A DNA stretch of 64,000 nt. Origin: Chinchilla lanigera (lineage: Eukaryota > Chordata > Mammalia > Rodentia > Chinchillidae). The position numbers and the translations under genes are program-made. The stretch is from NCBI RefSeq assembly GCF_000276665.1, contig NW_004955423.1, forward strand, positions 3,616,648-3,680,647. Reading direction: 5' to 3'. Below, one piece after another: positions 21,871 to 34,115 of this stretch; within the stretch, counting starts at the first letter, position 1, and the number at the start of each line of letters is the position of its first letter. The notes below the pieces were generated by a model. It searched no databases, was not told the origin of the DNA, and saw nothing but the letters and a program-made list of their open reading frames with translations.

Positions 21871-22914
21871 CGTGCCAAGAAAAAAATAACATGGGAAAGG
21901 AGCAGAGGTGAGAAAGAAACGGTCCATTTGAAGAGATGCAGTGAAGCCAGGTTGGCAGGAGGAGAAGGCACACACTGGGAGAGGGGCAGGTGGTGAAGCT
22001 GTCCAGGGTGGCGGCCAGATCAGGAAGGGCATATGCTGTACAGCGCGGGTTGTGGGGGGCATCGGAGAACAACGGAGCTGAAATCATCACAACAGCCACT
22101 GGAGAAAACACGCTGAGCGTTTGCTGTCAGAAGTGGGTATGTGCTGTGTCAGAAGATCTGATGGATCCTTAGATCAAACTTCTTTTGCAAAGCATAGTCT
22201 TCTTTAATTCTGAGTTTACAATTACTCTTTTTTCCCCCAGAGAGAAATTTACTTTGATGCATGACAATCAAGCGCTGTCTGTATAACCACTTTTAGAATA
22301 CTTTCAACACTGCCTGCTACAACTGTGTCTGCGGGGAGAGGGAAAGGCTCTGTAACTTGCTTGGAAAACCTCCTTGCACATGATTTCTCCCAGGTAGAGG
22401 ACTGGGGCATGAGGGTAAGACCTCTGAGTCTTGAATGTGCCTTTGTCTCCCTCTTTGGAGCTAGGGACAGTCTGGGAATAAATATCACTTTATGTTGAGT
22501 CAAGTTCAAAACAACATGCCTGGCGCCCAATGTACACCTGTGGGGAAAATAGGAAACTTCAATGAGAGCTAATTGAGTAGCTTTGCCCAGGTAGCAGGCA
22601 CTTGTGTTTCTGCTAGTGGAAAGGAGGCCCCTGGAGAACCAAGAATCTAGTGACCTAAATTTCCCTGGGAACACTTTCGTTCAGAAGCACAGGATTTCAG
22701 GGAAAATGTTTCTTTTTGTCTGAGCATGTGCAGTGTGTGCAGGATGAGCAATCTATTACTTCCCTGCCAGCTGCAGCTGTCCCTTTGGAGGTCTTTCTGA
22801 GCTGTCCACAGAGAGAAGCTCTGGGCCTGAGCTACTGGGAGGTGATTCCAAAGTAGAGACTATAAAGCCTTACCGTGAAAGAACTAATTGTCTCGTGACT
22901 ATTGGCATTTTCTC
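21866..22914. other. Unique non-coding DNA
   Basis: The 141-codon minus-strand frame at 22249-22674 is the longest non-repeat frame in this part. It has no domain, signal peptide or recognisable homology, and I treat it as chance. No RNA gene or mobile element is recognised. Confidence 0.5.
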
Positions 22915-23010
22915 TTCCTTCCTTCTTTCCTTCCTTCCTTCCTTCCTTCCTTCCTTCCTTCCTTCCTTCCTTCCTTCCTTCCTCCCTTCCTTCCTTCCTC
23001 TCTCTTTCTC
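22915..23010. repeat. (CCTT)n microsatellite
   Basis: About twenty TTCC/CCTT units with few interruptions, followed by a short CT-rich stretch to 23025. It sits next to the T-rich end of an antisense B1, the usual place for such an array to arise. It generates Ser/Phe/Pro- and Glu/Gly/Arg/Lys-rich false frames. Confidence 0.95.
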
Positions 23011-23045
23011 TCTCTATTTCTTTGTCTTGATTTCTTACTTTTCTT

Positions 23046-23156
23046 TTTTTAAAACAAGCTCTCATTATGTAGTCCAGGCTCATCTTGAACTCATAGCGAT
23101 CCTCCTGCCTAGCCTCCCAAGTGCTGGGATTATAAGTGTGCACCACACCTGGCTAC
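23046..23156 (-). mobile_element. B1 SINE, antisense
   Basis: 'caagctctcattatgtagtc', 'caggctcatcttgaactcat', 'gatcctcctgcctagcctcc', 'agtgctgggattataagtgt' and 'caccacacctgg' are the antisense B1 landmarks. The adjoining (CCTT)n array probably grew from its tail. Confidence 0.83.
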
Positions 23157-23439
23157 CACATTTCCTTTGAGGTCTGGAAGACTGTTCCTAGGTGGGAAGT
23201 CTTAAGTCCTGATGGAGCTGATTGGATTGGTGAAGAAATGGAGATGAAAGGAAAGAGCACCATGACATGGGGGAGGCAGATGAAGCCCTCCGGTGTTAAA
23301 GAATTATGAGCAAGACCTTGAAGTTAGTTTATACTTTGTCTTGAAGAAGAGAAGGTTCAAGGTCATTCTAGTGGGTGGTAAGATGAAGAAAACTGCAGAT
23401 GATCAGAGCTAACCAAGAGACGTATCTCACCTTCATCTT

Positions 23440-23720
23440 CCTTATATCAGAGCTGGAAGTCCCTCATCACATATTGGAAAGAATACAAGCTCCTTCCCTC
23501 CCTAGCCTGCTCATCTCCCATCCTGTGCCTTGGTCCTTATGTCCTAGTGATAGCTTACTCTTATACTTCTCTCGGTCCCCCATGCTATTTTGTTACCCCA
23601 TGATTATGCCTCTAATTCTCCTCTGCCTACACTGCTCTTTCCCGCCTGCCATCCTAGTGAAGTCTAGTCCTTCCTTCAAAGCTCTTCTAAGACCTCACCA
23701 GCTACCCAAGATCATATACA
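23440..23720 (+). mobile_element. L2 LINE 3' fragment
   Basis: A run of short exon-like phrases such as 'cctctgcctacactgctctt' and 'gtccttccttcaaagctctt', followed by 'ctaagacctcaccagc', is typical of the 3' end of ancient L2 LINEs in sense orientation. The 108-codon frame over it (23399-23725) is not a gene. Confidence 0.5.
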
Positions 23721-24294
23721 AATAGAAGCGGGAGGAGCTTCTTTACTCAGAGTCCAGAGTCTCTGCTCTTCACCACCAAGCTATGGGAGCCAACAAGAAG
23801 AACCATTATGCACAACAGTTTTACACTGTTCAAAGTCGGTCTCAGTGAGGGAGCAGAGTGCTTAGGGTAGATTAGTGCCTTGGGTTCTAGTTCTTTTCCT
23901 GCTGCAACACTTACAGCAAGACATGTTTCACCTGGGGACTTTACTTTTATTTGTGACAGGACAGCCTTGTTCATATTCATCTATGGATTATTTTCTGTGC
24001 TGTCAATAGAGTCACTGTGATGTTTTGAGAATATCGGCAAAGTTCAACTCATGGATATAAAATTGTACCCAAGCACCAAAATGAATGACTTTTTCTTAAA
24101 TGTCAGCAATGAAATTTAATAGGAGATAGTCTAATATCAAAGTAGGGGTTTGAAAATAAATTAGAAACAAAATTGAACTTTTCTTTGTAAAAAGATTCAG
24201 GAATGGAGGATTAAGAAATCACAATAGCCCTCTCTTTACAGGGTGACCTGAGGGAGCATTATTCTCCAGAAAGAAGGAAACTAAAACAATGTAT

Positions 24295-24375
24295 GGCATA
24301 GGATTGCTGGGAGCATTAGATGAGGTCATGTATGTAAGACCTTATTATAGCTCTTGATGGATAATAAATAGTCCC
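24295..24375 (+). mobile_element. MIR 3' end
   Basis: 'gattgctgggagcattagat', 'aggtcatgtatgtaagacct' and 'cttgatggataataaatagt' match the 3' end of MIR. Short and diverged. Confidence 0.42.
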
Positions 24376-26094
24376 ATAAGCAGGAGTTTGGATTGTGGGA
24401 TTGTGCGGTAGGGACTGGAAGGAGTGTGGGCAGCTGCTTGGCTATTTAGGGAGACCTCAGGCTATTTCATGTAACAAATATTCCAGCCACCAAATATCTC
24501 TGGCTGGTGTGCCCCAGAACTCAGTTTCCCAGAGGTAGTGATGATACCCTATGGTACCCTGGATAGAGACTGGAGTTGGTTAAACCAAGAAATCCTGAAT
24601 AGTAATATGGCAGAGGCACCAACAAGAGCAACAATTACAATAATAATAACCGATATCTCATGCCAGAGACAGCGCTCTTGGCCATTTTTGTGGCTCTGAG
24701 ATGCCTGGCAATCATTCCCTAGAGGAAGCCAGAGGACTTATTATTCTATGGCCTGAGACCCTCTGGTGGGTGCAACAGTATCAGCGCTGTCCCTGTCTGG
24801 GACAGGGTAGAGCCTACCTGATGTCCCCCGATGGCAAGGAATAACCCTCATGAGCCAACTGCCAAGGACCTGAAGTTTCCACTATGCATCACCCTTAGAG
24901 ACTGAGGCATTGACATCTTCTATTAAAATGCAAATGTAATCTGGAAGGTGTTGTGCATCAATCCTTTGCCATCATTTCTGAAATTATAAATCAGATTTGC
25001 AAGTCTCTTGTTTGGGCAGGAAGCCAGGGAAGTTCCAGAGCACAGAATAGTCTGTCATCTCTAAAAATAGTTCAGTACTAAATTGTCATAATACCTCTTC
25101 CATGCCCAAATCTAGACAATTTCATTTTCTTCTCACTGGTTTTATAGTTGAGTGAAAGTAATTCAAGTCTGATTCCATATGGTATTATTCATTTCATAAT
25201 ACAAGAAAACAATTTCTTTTCTAAATGAAAGGTATTTTTTGGAAAGCTTGTAGGTATGGGTTAGTTCAAGCTCAAGCTTTCATTTTTACTAAAATTTTTC
25301 TGATATTCATTGTATTCTTTCTCTCTCTCAATGCCTCTATAACTCCTTCTTTATTTATTGCTTTATCAACAATGTCTACCTTATATTTTCCAATAAATAA
25401 ATTAATAAACTGAGTACTTCTATTATGGAAGGCTTACAGGAGAATATATGAGTGAGTAAATAGAAGATCTCCATCCCCAAATTCCTTATGAGAGAGACAA
25501 GTGAGCCAGCAAGGGCTGGAAAAGAACTGTGGAGATGAAGGAAGAGGTGGGTAAAAGCAAGGATGGGCAAAGGATGGGAAAGAGGCAAAAACTGCTCTGA
25601 GGTTTTGAACTTAGATGACTGATGTGGCAGGTGCCATCAGCAGTAGGGGGAGGTCAGGAGGAGGCGAGGTCTGGAGTCCTGGAGGGAGCAGAGGATATGA
25701 TGAACTTGGATGAAGTGTGTCAGGCTTAGATGACACACACTTGAATGGAGACGAGATGGGCAGCTGCCTCGTCTCTGCTGATGACGATGAGTTCATTGCT
25801 GAGTTCTAGCTCCAACATAGGCTACTATTTTTATTCAGTAGTGGTTTGTGCCAGAGGTTCCAAAGATACAAAAGTCAAAATCTGTGCACTCCAAGAGTTC
25901 CAGCTGATTGAGAAAGTATGGAGTCAATTATGCGAGGCTCTGAGTGGTGGTGTGAGGAGAATGGATAGAAGGATAGTAGGGAACTGCTTGAGTGTGACAA
26001 GCCGCCACCCGCCAGCCCCTACTGGTGGAGGGCATGCAGATTCCAAAGGTCAGCCTTCTCCTTCTGTAAGGCAACTATAAAAAATGAAAAGATG
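24376..26094. other. Mostly unique non-coding DNA
   Basis: No gene or RNA recognised. Around 25800-25960 the phrases 'gtgccagaggttccaaagat' and 'ctccaagagttccagctgat' suggest a decayed L2/L3-like fragment. The plus-strand frame at 25745-26080 has no domain signature. Confidence 0.5.
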
Positions 26095-26212
26095 TAGCGG
26101 GTGTAGTGGTGAATAAGTATAACGTCAGCATTCTGAGAGGCTGAGGCAGAGGATCACGAGCCTGGTATTGGCAATGTAGCAACTTAGGGAGACCCTGTCT
26201 CAAAAAAAATCA
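26095..26212 (+). mobile_element. B1 SINE, sense, diverged
   Basis: 'agcgggtgtagtggtgaata', 'tctgagaggctgaggcagag', 'gatcacgagcctggtattgg', 'caatgtagcaacttagggag' and 'accctgtctc' plus an A tail follow the B1 order. It is more diverged than the copy at 4.1 kb. Confidence 0.78.
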
Positions 26213-28460
26213 TTTCCCAATAGCTTGTTTATTTTAAAATGAATAAAAGTAGTGTAACAGACATACATTTACTATAATAGCTTTGTTTGTAAATATGTGG
26301 ATAGGACAACTTGCAATTGGTTTATTTTTGTCTTTTTATGAGGAAAACATTTTTTGAGCCAAGTGAGGCCTCCAGGAGCAGCCCTCCCTGTGGAGGGAAG
26401 AGGGATGCCTGGGAGAGTGTCTTCCTCTTTCCCAGCTATCTTTCCACCCCGCGACTGTCAGGGACGCATTATGGGTTCTCTGTCTCCTGGAGGCTGCGGA
26501 CACTGCTGAGGATCACCATTCGCTGACTTCCTGTTACCGCCACGGTGTCTTATTCTAATTGACAGCACCGACAACGACTTGTGAGTCTAAACTTGGACAG
26601 ACTTCGTAAATGCGTTGGAACAGGTGTTCGTTTATGTGCTATTGTCTAGGCTGTCCTCAGGAATGTGACTTTTAAAGTCCCAGTATCTGAGGTTTGAAAC
26701 ACCCACAATAGCAGCAAATCCTAATAAGGGAAGCAATTTAGCCTTATTGAAAAAATTAGACTTTCTAGTGGCGATTTACTACATAGCCACAACAGAGGAG
26801 CTTGGCAAAATGAGAATTAAGAGAATTTATTGGAAAGTATTCTTGTTGTCCTTTTAAAAACAAAACACACAAACAAAAAAAATTTTAAAAGAAATTACAG
26901 GGTTAGAACGTTTCACTTCTGAAGTAATACATTTTTCTCTTTGCTTAGCACCTGTGTTTGATAGGATCTCAGCGCAAGGGCTTTACTACCTCATTAAAAT
27001 AGTGCCATCTAGTGGCGACTATTTCAAATTGTAGCTCGGTGCCTATAGAACTGTCACAATCCCTCAGGGGGCTTGGCTTAAACACAATGCCGTATTTATA
27101 ATTTGCTAATTGGTCTACTCATCTGTTCTTTCTCTTAGTTCACTTATCACTTCCTACGGGCTGGACCTCTGGGTGGGTGCTGTGTCTGGAGAGACGAGGA
27201 AGACACAAACTTTGACCTTCAAGAGTTCCCAGTCTAGCAGGGGTGACTGCTTGCAGACCAGGGATTGCCATCCAGAGATGTGGCAGAAGGACACGGGCAC
27301 CTCTGGGACTCACGTGTCACAAGGATTTCAGTGCGGCTGATAGGAAGTCCTACCCTGGATACAAGGACTTAACTTGCAGGGAATACAGAGGGAAGGAAGG
27401 CACAAATGGTTGGAGGTGTCATCACGTTGGGATTGGGTTGGATCCCTAACCCTGCTGGACCCTTTCAGGTTTTCTTTATATCTCTGGTTTCACCTTTGCA
27501 TCAAGAAATTGAATGAACTGGGGCTGCTGATGAGTGGAACTCTCTTTCCTGAGCTTGACTAGGATATAAATTGCTGGATGCAATAGTATGCTAAAAGCCT
27601 TGGGCATTTTTCAAGAGCAGATTAATACATTTCATACGTCTTATCTGCCCTTTAGCCACCTATATTTTCCTTTTCCCTCCTGAGAATTTTCTTTTAAGTC
27701 TCCCTCTTTTTCATATAATTCTGTCTTTCTGTAATACAACCTACACAGTTCTGCTGTGGAGAAACACACTTATTGTGTGAGCCTATGGAGGTATCTAATC
27801 CTTCTAGCCTGAAGGGTTTTCTTCCTGTAAAAACCAGGCCAGTAATATTAATCTACCTACATTACTTAATGTTGGTAAAGTGCTTTAATAATGATTTAAT
27901 ATTTTATATCATCTAAACACACCTGACACTTGTTGTACTTTTTCTTCACTTGCTTTAATTTCACTGCTTGAAAATTTACCCCCGTACTGTCTTTGACTAG
28001 TGTTTAACGCTTACAAAATTTCCACTTCATTTACTTTTAACACCATACTCCTTGAAGAAGTCTTTTTGCTTTCCTTCTAATTGGTTCTTAGTGGTTTCCT
28101 TTGTTTTCTCCTCCTTCTGTCCCCTCTGCTTTCTGTGTGTACGGTGCTGTTTCGTCCCTCTTTCCTTTGGTTCGCTCTTTTTCACTGTCATAGTTCTTAC
28201 CTTGCTTTGTTTTTGTTATTCACAAATTCAGACTCTTTCTAACTTGTTTCTGTTGTTTTCCGGTTCTTCCCATTTGCCTCTTCTGTCTCACTCTCTCTCA
28301 CTTCTCCACGGGCCTCATTTCCTTTGCTGTCTTGAACTTCAAAGTTCTTTTTCTCAGAAGCTTACAGGTACCACTGCTGATGAAAGTCTCCAGGCTTAGC
28401 TTGTCTCAGTGACCGCTGCTGGAATGCCACTGTGCTGGTGTGAGGGAAGTAAGAGAGCTG
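26213..28460. other. Non-coding DNA with scattered old-repeat traces
   Basis: I see no gene. A CTCF-like motif lies at 27002-27017. From 27120 to 27260 the text 'gacctctgggtgggtgctgt' and 'gagttcccagtctagcaggg' suggests an old L2-like fragment. Plus-strand frames at 26311-26526, 27110-27562 and 28052-28399 are short and lack coding signals. Confidence 0.45.
27002..27017 (-). promoter_or_regulatory. Candidate CTCF-binding motif
   Basis: The minus strand reads CGCCACTAGATGGCAC, which contains CCACTAGATGGCA, an exact fit to the commonly used CTCF core CCASYAGRKGGCR. A partial relative, TCTAGTGGCGA, also occurs 245 bp upstream (about 26763). CTCF organises chromatin loops. Binding here is only a prediction. 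Confidence 0.4.
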
Positions 28461-28469
28461 GAAGGAAGG

Positions 28470-28990
28470 AACAATGACTCATTCATTTATTCGTCGGTCA
28501 GGCATGTATTGTGCGCCTGATAGGTAAGAGGCGTGGCATGAAGGGCCAGATAGGGACAGAGACAAAGAAGAAAGAGACAGTCCCTGCTTCCAAGGTGCTC
28601 GTAGTTTAGCCAGAAACACAGAGTTCAACTAATTATTATGATAGTGTTATGATTTGAACTACATAGACATAGGTGGAAAGTGTTTGCTTGTATAGAGGCC
28701 TGAAACAATGAAATATCTGGAAGAGGTGGGAAAAAACTTACAGCACATGAAGCATCTGGAGTAGGATGTGCAAAATAGTCTGAAGATCACCATTTGGAAG
28801 TGGTTGGGGTATTCCAGGCAGAGATCACTTACAAAAGAATGGAGCCTCTAATGGGTGTGGTGGGACCAGGGAAATGCATATGGGACATGCGGGGTGTATT
28901 TGGATTGAAGAGGAGACTGCAGGGATGACAGTTTGGTGGGGAGTATTTTATTCTGTGCAATGGAGTAGGGGTTTTCACAAATACTGGGGA
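28470..28990. mobile_element. Ancient L2/L3-like repeat
   Basis: 'tcatttattcgtcggtcagg', 'agagacagtccctgcttcca', 'ggtgctcgtagtttagccag' and then 'ggtattccaggcagagatca' match the common old-repeat pattern with two successive halves. The family name is uncertain. Frames over it are not genes. Confidence 0.42.
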
Positions 28991-31019
28991 GTCATAGATG
29001 GCTGGTGCATAAATATCTCGGCTCTGTGCTTTCATTGTTATATTTCCTCCCTAGCAGAAAACCATTATATTTTCCCCAATTATATCTGGGGAAATTCAAG
29101 TTCCCCAGAGAGTTATTATCCTTTTCGGTGTTAGAGTTATTATTCTTTTTCAGTGGGATCTTTTCCTAAATAATCCAAAATTGGAAGTTTCTATGAAGCT
29201 ACATGGAGATATTGTTCTAAATTTTAGCAACAAAACTGTTTTCATATCTTTTCTGGGTGTGACTTGTCTGTCCAGGCCTGGTGGTTCTGGTGTGAACCAA
29301 TGGTGCCACTGTCCAGCTTCTGAAGTAGACAGATGGAGGTGTACAGGGTGCTCTGGGGCTTATGGGGGGTGATCATGTGGAGGAGGGGAAGTAAAGACAA
29401 CGTCACCTCTTCAGCTTATAGACCAAATGCCCTACAGGTACTGGTGAGGTGCAGGGAACAGTAATTCTGAATGGTGTGCAACCTAAAGAATTCTTATATT
29501 ACCTTCCTAGTGAATTATTTATGAGGGCAGATGAGAAGGGGAGATAGGAAGTCAACAAGCTCTCTCTTCTTACTGTATTTTACCTAGGCAATATCAAAAT
29601 TTGTTTCTCAAATTCAAAAACTAGGGCAAGGGAAAGAGATGTGGCACTCTCTTTTATGGAGACTCATGACCAGGTTAGGAGTCTTCATTCTCAGGAGGAT
29701 TCACTTCGGGGTAACTACACTGAACTGGCATAGGACTTGACATTATGGCTTCGGAAAGAAACATCAAATAGGTCCAGCAGCCCTTCTCCTCTCCTTCAGT
29801 CATCCCCCGCTCTCCAGCTAACGCGTCTTAGATTCCATGTTCCTTTGAAAACTCATTAATTCTTTGTATTCATCATTTTCCCTTTACATCTCTAGTGTCT
29901 GGGTGCATGACCCATTGTTTCATCATATGTATTCTAAAATTCTGTAGAAGCAACAACACCTTGATCTGCGACTGTATCTACTAGGGTCTTTAGATGAATT
30001 GCATTAATTGTCCCAGTTCTCACCCTTCCAAAACCCATGCATTGTCGTTATATTACTTTGGGTTTTTTTTCTTTGCTGGATTTGACTTTTTTGCCTTTTG
30101 ATTCTGAGTTTGGCCATGTGGTTTTCTTTGTCCCATGTAATTTGTAATAAAGAGTCTGAGTCTGAGTTTAAAGTTGGACAGTTGATAGGATTTAGACTTC
30201 TAATTTTCCTTCCCCAGGACCGTATTCTGGTATCTTAGGAAGCGTATGGACACCTCCAGACTCTGGGCATCGTTGGGTGGGCTGAGCACCATAGCCCATG
30301 AGACAATCCCTTCTAGGTCTCTACAGCCGTTAGAGAGTCCCAATTCACTTTCTCCTGTCTGGCCATTCCAGATTGTCCTGTGTTTACCCAGTTCCCCCAA
30401 GACAGCCTTGTGTGGATAATAAAGTTGATTTCAAATTCCTTTGTGTGAAGTGTCGTCAGTCTTGACATCTAATCTATTAATCTGGAGTTAGGTGAAGCCC
30501 ATATCACCTTCACGGGATGACTACAAAACGAATGTTAATCTACATGATACTTGCACATGGTTGGAAAAAATATGTCTGTGGTTTTGCTTCAATTGTTGCT
30601 CCTCTCTCATGGCAATGAGAACAAGCCTGACCCATCCTGTTAAAAGAAGAAACACATGGAGGAGTGCCCGGTTTCCCAGTCCCCTCAGTCCCCTGATGAT
30701 TGTCCCCAGATGCATGAGCAGAGTCAGCTAAGATCGACAGGGGCTCCCAGGTCATCCACCGCTGATGTAGAAGCATGGGTAAGGCCAGCAAGATCAGCTG
30801 AAGCCAGATGAGATAAGCTGAACCCCCAAATCCATGAGTTAGATATATGATGACTTTTGTGTACCAGTGAGGTTTTGTGGTTGTTATGCGGCACTATTGT
30901 GCCAGTAGGTAGCAGATAAATCAAGTGTGGGGACTTCTAGACTGACCCTGGGATAAATAATATGAAGTCTGTAAATGTCACCAACTTTTATGGAAGCCAG
31001 GAAGTCCAAAAATGAAGCA
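28991..31019. other. Non-coding DNA, two AATAAAG sites, possible old LTR
   Basis: No gene is visible. AATAAAG motifs near 30147 and 30418 each follow moderately GC-rich sequence, as at LTR ends or retrocopies. I could not find paired termini or a target duplication, so no element is called. Confidence 0.35.
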
Positions 31020-31330
31020 AAGGCTTATAGCACAGCTCATGTTTAGCCCTTTCCTCCTATTTTTAAGAGTTTATTTTGTTTAATTTTTTTGTGCTAGGAC
31101 TCTTAATAAGCAATTAAAAAAAAGCCTTAAGTAAGATTAGCAATTTGCACCTTTTTAAAAATTAACAGTGCTCTGTTGTTTTGATATTGAGCTCCATTAT
31201 CAATTTGCATCTTTAAAGAGGTGTAACCTTTCTCAGATATTTTGCTCCGTGTTCTTATATTTAACTAGCAAGACTTGATTTTTACATTGCTTATGCTGCA
31301 TTTACTTCTGCACAATTAAAGCTAGGGGAG
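31020..31330. promoter_or_regulatory. Candidate conserved non-coding element
   Basis: This repeat-free, AT-rich segment holds the near-duplicate CAATTTGCACCTTT (31141) and CAATTTGCATCTTT (31201), 60 bp apart. The second contains a perfect octamer, ATTTGCAT (31203-31210), the site bound by POU-family factors. Homeodomain-type TTAA and AATTAA cores are frequent around it. Conservation cannot be judged from one sequence, so this is a hypothesis. Confidence 0.25.
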
Positions 31331-32152
31331 AAGAAAGAGAAAAAAAATCCAAGGCTGGAGAATTAAAGGGTATGATGTAGATTTCTGGTAACCTAGGCTA
31401 TTCAGAGTGCAGGTGATCTTGTCAAGGAATAGCTCCACATGTTAATGAGGGAGGAGTGTCCTAGAGTTTCAAGAAACATAGCACCAAAAATCTGCCTGCT
31501 TGAGTGTTTGCAGGCCATAAATTCTTGTTATGTAACTTCAGAATACAGTACAACCTTCCGTCTGCCATCAGTTCTGAACTCTCTTGACTATTGTTGGAGC
31601 CACCTTGACCAGTTGCCTTCCATCTTCCATGCTGCTTTCCTAGCTATTCAAAGTACCACTTTTCCTCGCCAGTCCCTCCAACCAGGAGTGCTTCAGGGTG
31701 CCTTCCAGGCACAAGGGCTCATGCCCTTTATGGTCCTTTGCTTCCCACTCACATCTTTTCTTATTTAAGATATTTAAGATAACGAGGACATGAAAGATTA
31801 TTACATGAAATTAACCGTACTTCAGGTACAATTAGTTTCATGGGGGAGTGAAATCCCTTCCCATTAGGTAAAAGGACACCATATATCCATTTATTTGATT
31901 AGAAGAAAGGATTAATCATGTTGCCCAGTAAAAGGAAATTTTATTTTTAAAAAGTTTTTAGTAATTATATTTTTTCATCAAATTAGGAAACACTTCCTTG
32001 TGACTATATAAATCAGTCAGTGTATGTTCTCAAGCCATGAGCAGAAGCAATATATCTTATGTTTTCAGCAATGGACTGGTCACAGCTGGAGCCTAATCTA
32101 TATATTGTCTCACTCTCCTGACTTGGTAAAAACCCAGAACACCAGTGCTCAG

Positions 32153-32228
32153 GAGGGAGCTTAGTAGTAGAGTGCTTCCCTAGAGTGTGTGAGGCCCTGG
32201 ATCCAATCCCCAGCTCTGTAAAAAGCAA
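32153..32228 (+). mobile_element. ID-type SINE, diverged
   Basis: 'aggagggagcttagtagtag', 'agtgcttccctagagtgtgt' and 'gaggccctggatccaatccc', then 'cagctctgtaaaaag', follow an ID-type SINE with box A and box B positions recognisable but mutated. Confidence 0.62.
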
Positions 32229-32479
32229 AGCACAAAACCTGAACATCAAAATTGTTTTGGACTCAGGTAATATTCTATGGGGGTGGGGGTAAAAGCCTGT
32301 TGTCATCATAGGAGTGGGGTCATAATTCTTGGCCACTTTTTAGAGTTTTGTGTGAAATCTAAAAACTTAGTTTTATCTTTAGCTAGAGTCAATTTTATGT
32401 TGAACTGTTCTTTTTAATATAACAATTGGAAAATTGTGCTGAATTGATGCTGAAGATGGAAAAAGTAACCTTTCTTAAC

Positions 32480-32900
32480 ATGTTCCTTTGATCTCAACCC
32501 AGAAATGCTCTCAATACTTCGACTTCAGCCTACCACTTTCACTTTTCTATATAATCTCACCAGGTGATCATAGTTCTAGTGATTTTAATCATCATGCCTT
32601 TGCCATTAATACCTAAATCTACACTCACATTCTAGATGTCTTTTAGTCACTATATCCAGCTAGCTGTTGGATATTTCAGTCTAATTTTTCCAGAGGCTTT
32701 GTGTCTTCTGTCATTTATAGCAATTGGTGCTACCACCATTCACTTAGATGTCAAGCTAGAAACCTACCCCTTGTAATCAATCACCATCCTTTGCCAACTT
32801 GTCACTTAAATAGTACTTGACCATATTCTGTCTTATTCTTGTCTCCCACTAGTATAGTTGAGATACTCACTAAATCTCATATGAATTATTATAGAAGTAT
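32480..32900. mobile_element. Ancient mammalian interspersed repeat (L2-like)
   Basis: The phrases 'tgctaccaccattcacttag', 'atgtcaagctagaaacctac' and 'atcaatcaccatcctttgcc' match a known old-repeat order in mammals. I recognise the pattern but not the family with certainty. The frame at 32839-33255 is not a gene. Confidence 0.4.
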
Positions 32901-34113
32901 TTCCACTGCTTTTTCATTCCAATCACATAACCATAGCTGGTCACTGGGAATTAATGGCTCCCAACCTAACAAAGAAAACATTTTGTTGTTTTTGGTAGGG
33001 GGTGAAATCATAATACAAGTGTATATTTCAATGTTCTATTTTTTCCTTTTTGTGGATAAAAAGTATATAATATTTCTCAAGATAGACAGTAAAAACAAAA
33101 GCCATGAGCAGAAAGAGAAGTTGAATAGCAGTACTAATATTAGACAAAGAGATCATATCCAAGGAAACATTGAAACTCTAGCAACATGGAGGAACACAAA
33201 TGCCCCCTCCCAAGCCCCACTTTCCAGACACTACCATTTTAGACTTCCATTTTAGCCATTCCTATGCTACTGCTTTCTTGGTTGTTCTGCAGCCAGAGTG
33301 AGCTGTCTGAGGCGCAAATTTGACCTCTGTATCACTATGAGGTGCTAGAAGCACTGTGCTATGTGGGTGAATGTGGCTGACTTCAAAGGCTTGGGCCGGT
33401 TTGCATTGAACCAGGCATAAGAGCGACTGATGACACAGCTCTGAAGTGGTGGGAACACTGTCAGGGACAGGCCACTGAGTTCCCTGTGGGTATGAGATGA
33501 TAAGCCAAGGAGACTGTCCTGGGCTCTTTTGAGACATAATACTCAAGGGATCTGTAAGAATAAAATTCTTTCCAGTGTGTTGGTGTGTTGCTGATCAGAA
33601 TACTTCATCTGTTTTCTCCTTTGGCCACTAAAGGCTGGAGAAATGTCACATGTAGCTCCCTGGGCTTTATTAAATAGTTATCCACTAGGAAGACAGAAGC
33701 TTAGAAAGTAGGGCCCAGGAAATACAGTAATGACAAAGGATGGGGAAAAACATTTGAAGAAGGTGTACATGAAAGTGTTGTAGTAAAATTGTTAATAAAA
33801 GTGAAGAAGAATTTAAAATCCTGATAACAGGTGTCAATTCAGTGAGAATCACATCTTATTTTCTCATTGTTGAAATTTAAACTTCTGAACAGTGCTTTGG
33901 GAACATGGAGATAAAATCAGCCCTGCGCCTCCCTTGTCTGGACACTCAGCTTCTTTAAAGACTGCTGGTTCTGGCAGCAGTTATGTGAATCTTGTGCCAT
34001 CAATATGCCAATAGGATGTGGTGGGGTCAGTGGCCAGGGAAGGTATGGAAGGCTTCCTTGGGTTCCTCAGTTGGTTTTTTTTGTGTGTGTGGTTTGTCTT
34101 CATGCTTCCCACA
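32901..34113. other. Unique non-coding DNA
   Basis: No gene, RNA or clear element recognised. An AATAAA lies near 33561 after a somewhat GC-richer stretch (33260-33540), but no retrocopy parent is recognised. Confidence 0.45.
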
Positions 34114-34115
34114 TA

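Noticed and set aside
22249..22674. A 141-codon minus-strand frame in apparently unique DNA
   Set aside because: No domain, signal peptide or homology recognised, no promoter or splice support, and composition typical of chance frames in AT-moderate DNA. Not called as a gene.
22915..23010. CRISPR-like regular repeats
   Set aside because: The units are 4 bp with no spacers. This is a microsatellite in a mammalian genome; CRISPR arrays do not occur there.
30110..30440. Possible additional LTR because of two AATAAAG sites
   Set aside because: No TG/CA termini, target duplication or partner LTR could be found, so it is mentioned only as a trace.
32839..33255. A 138-codon plus-strand frame
   Set aside because: Starts inside an ancient interspersed repeat and continues into low-information DNA without any domain.
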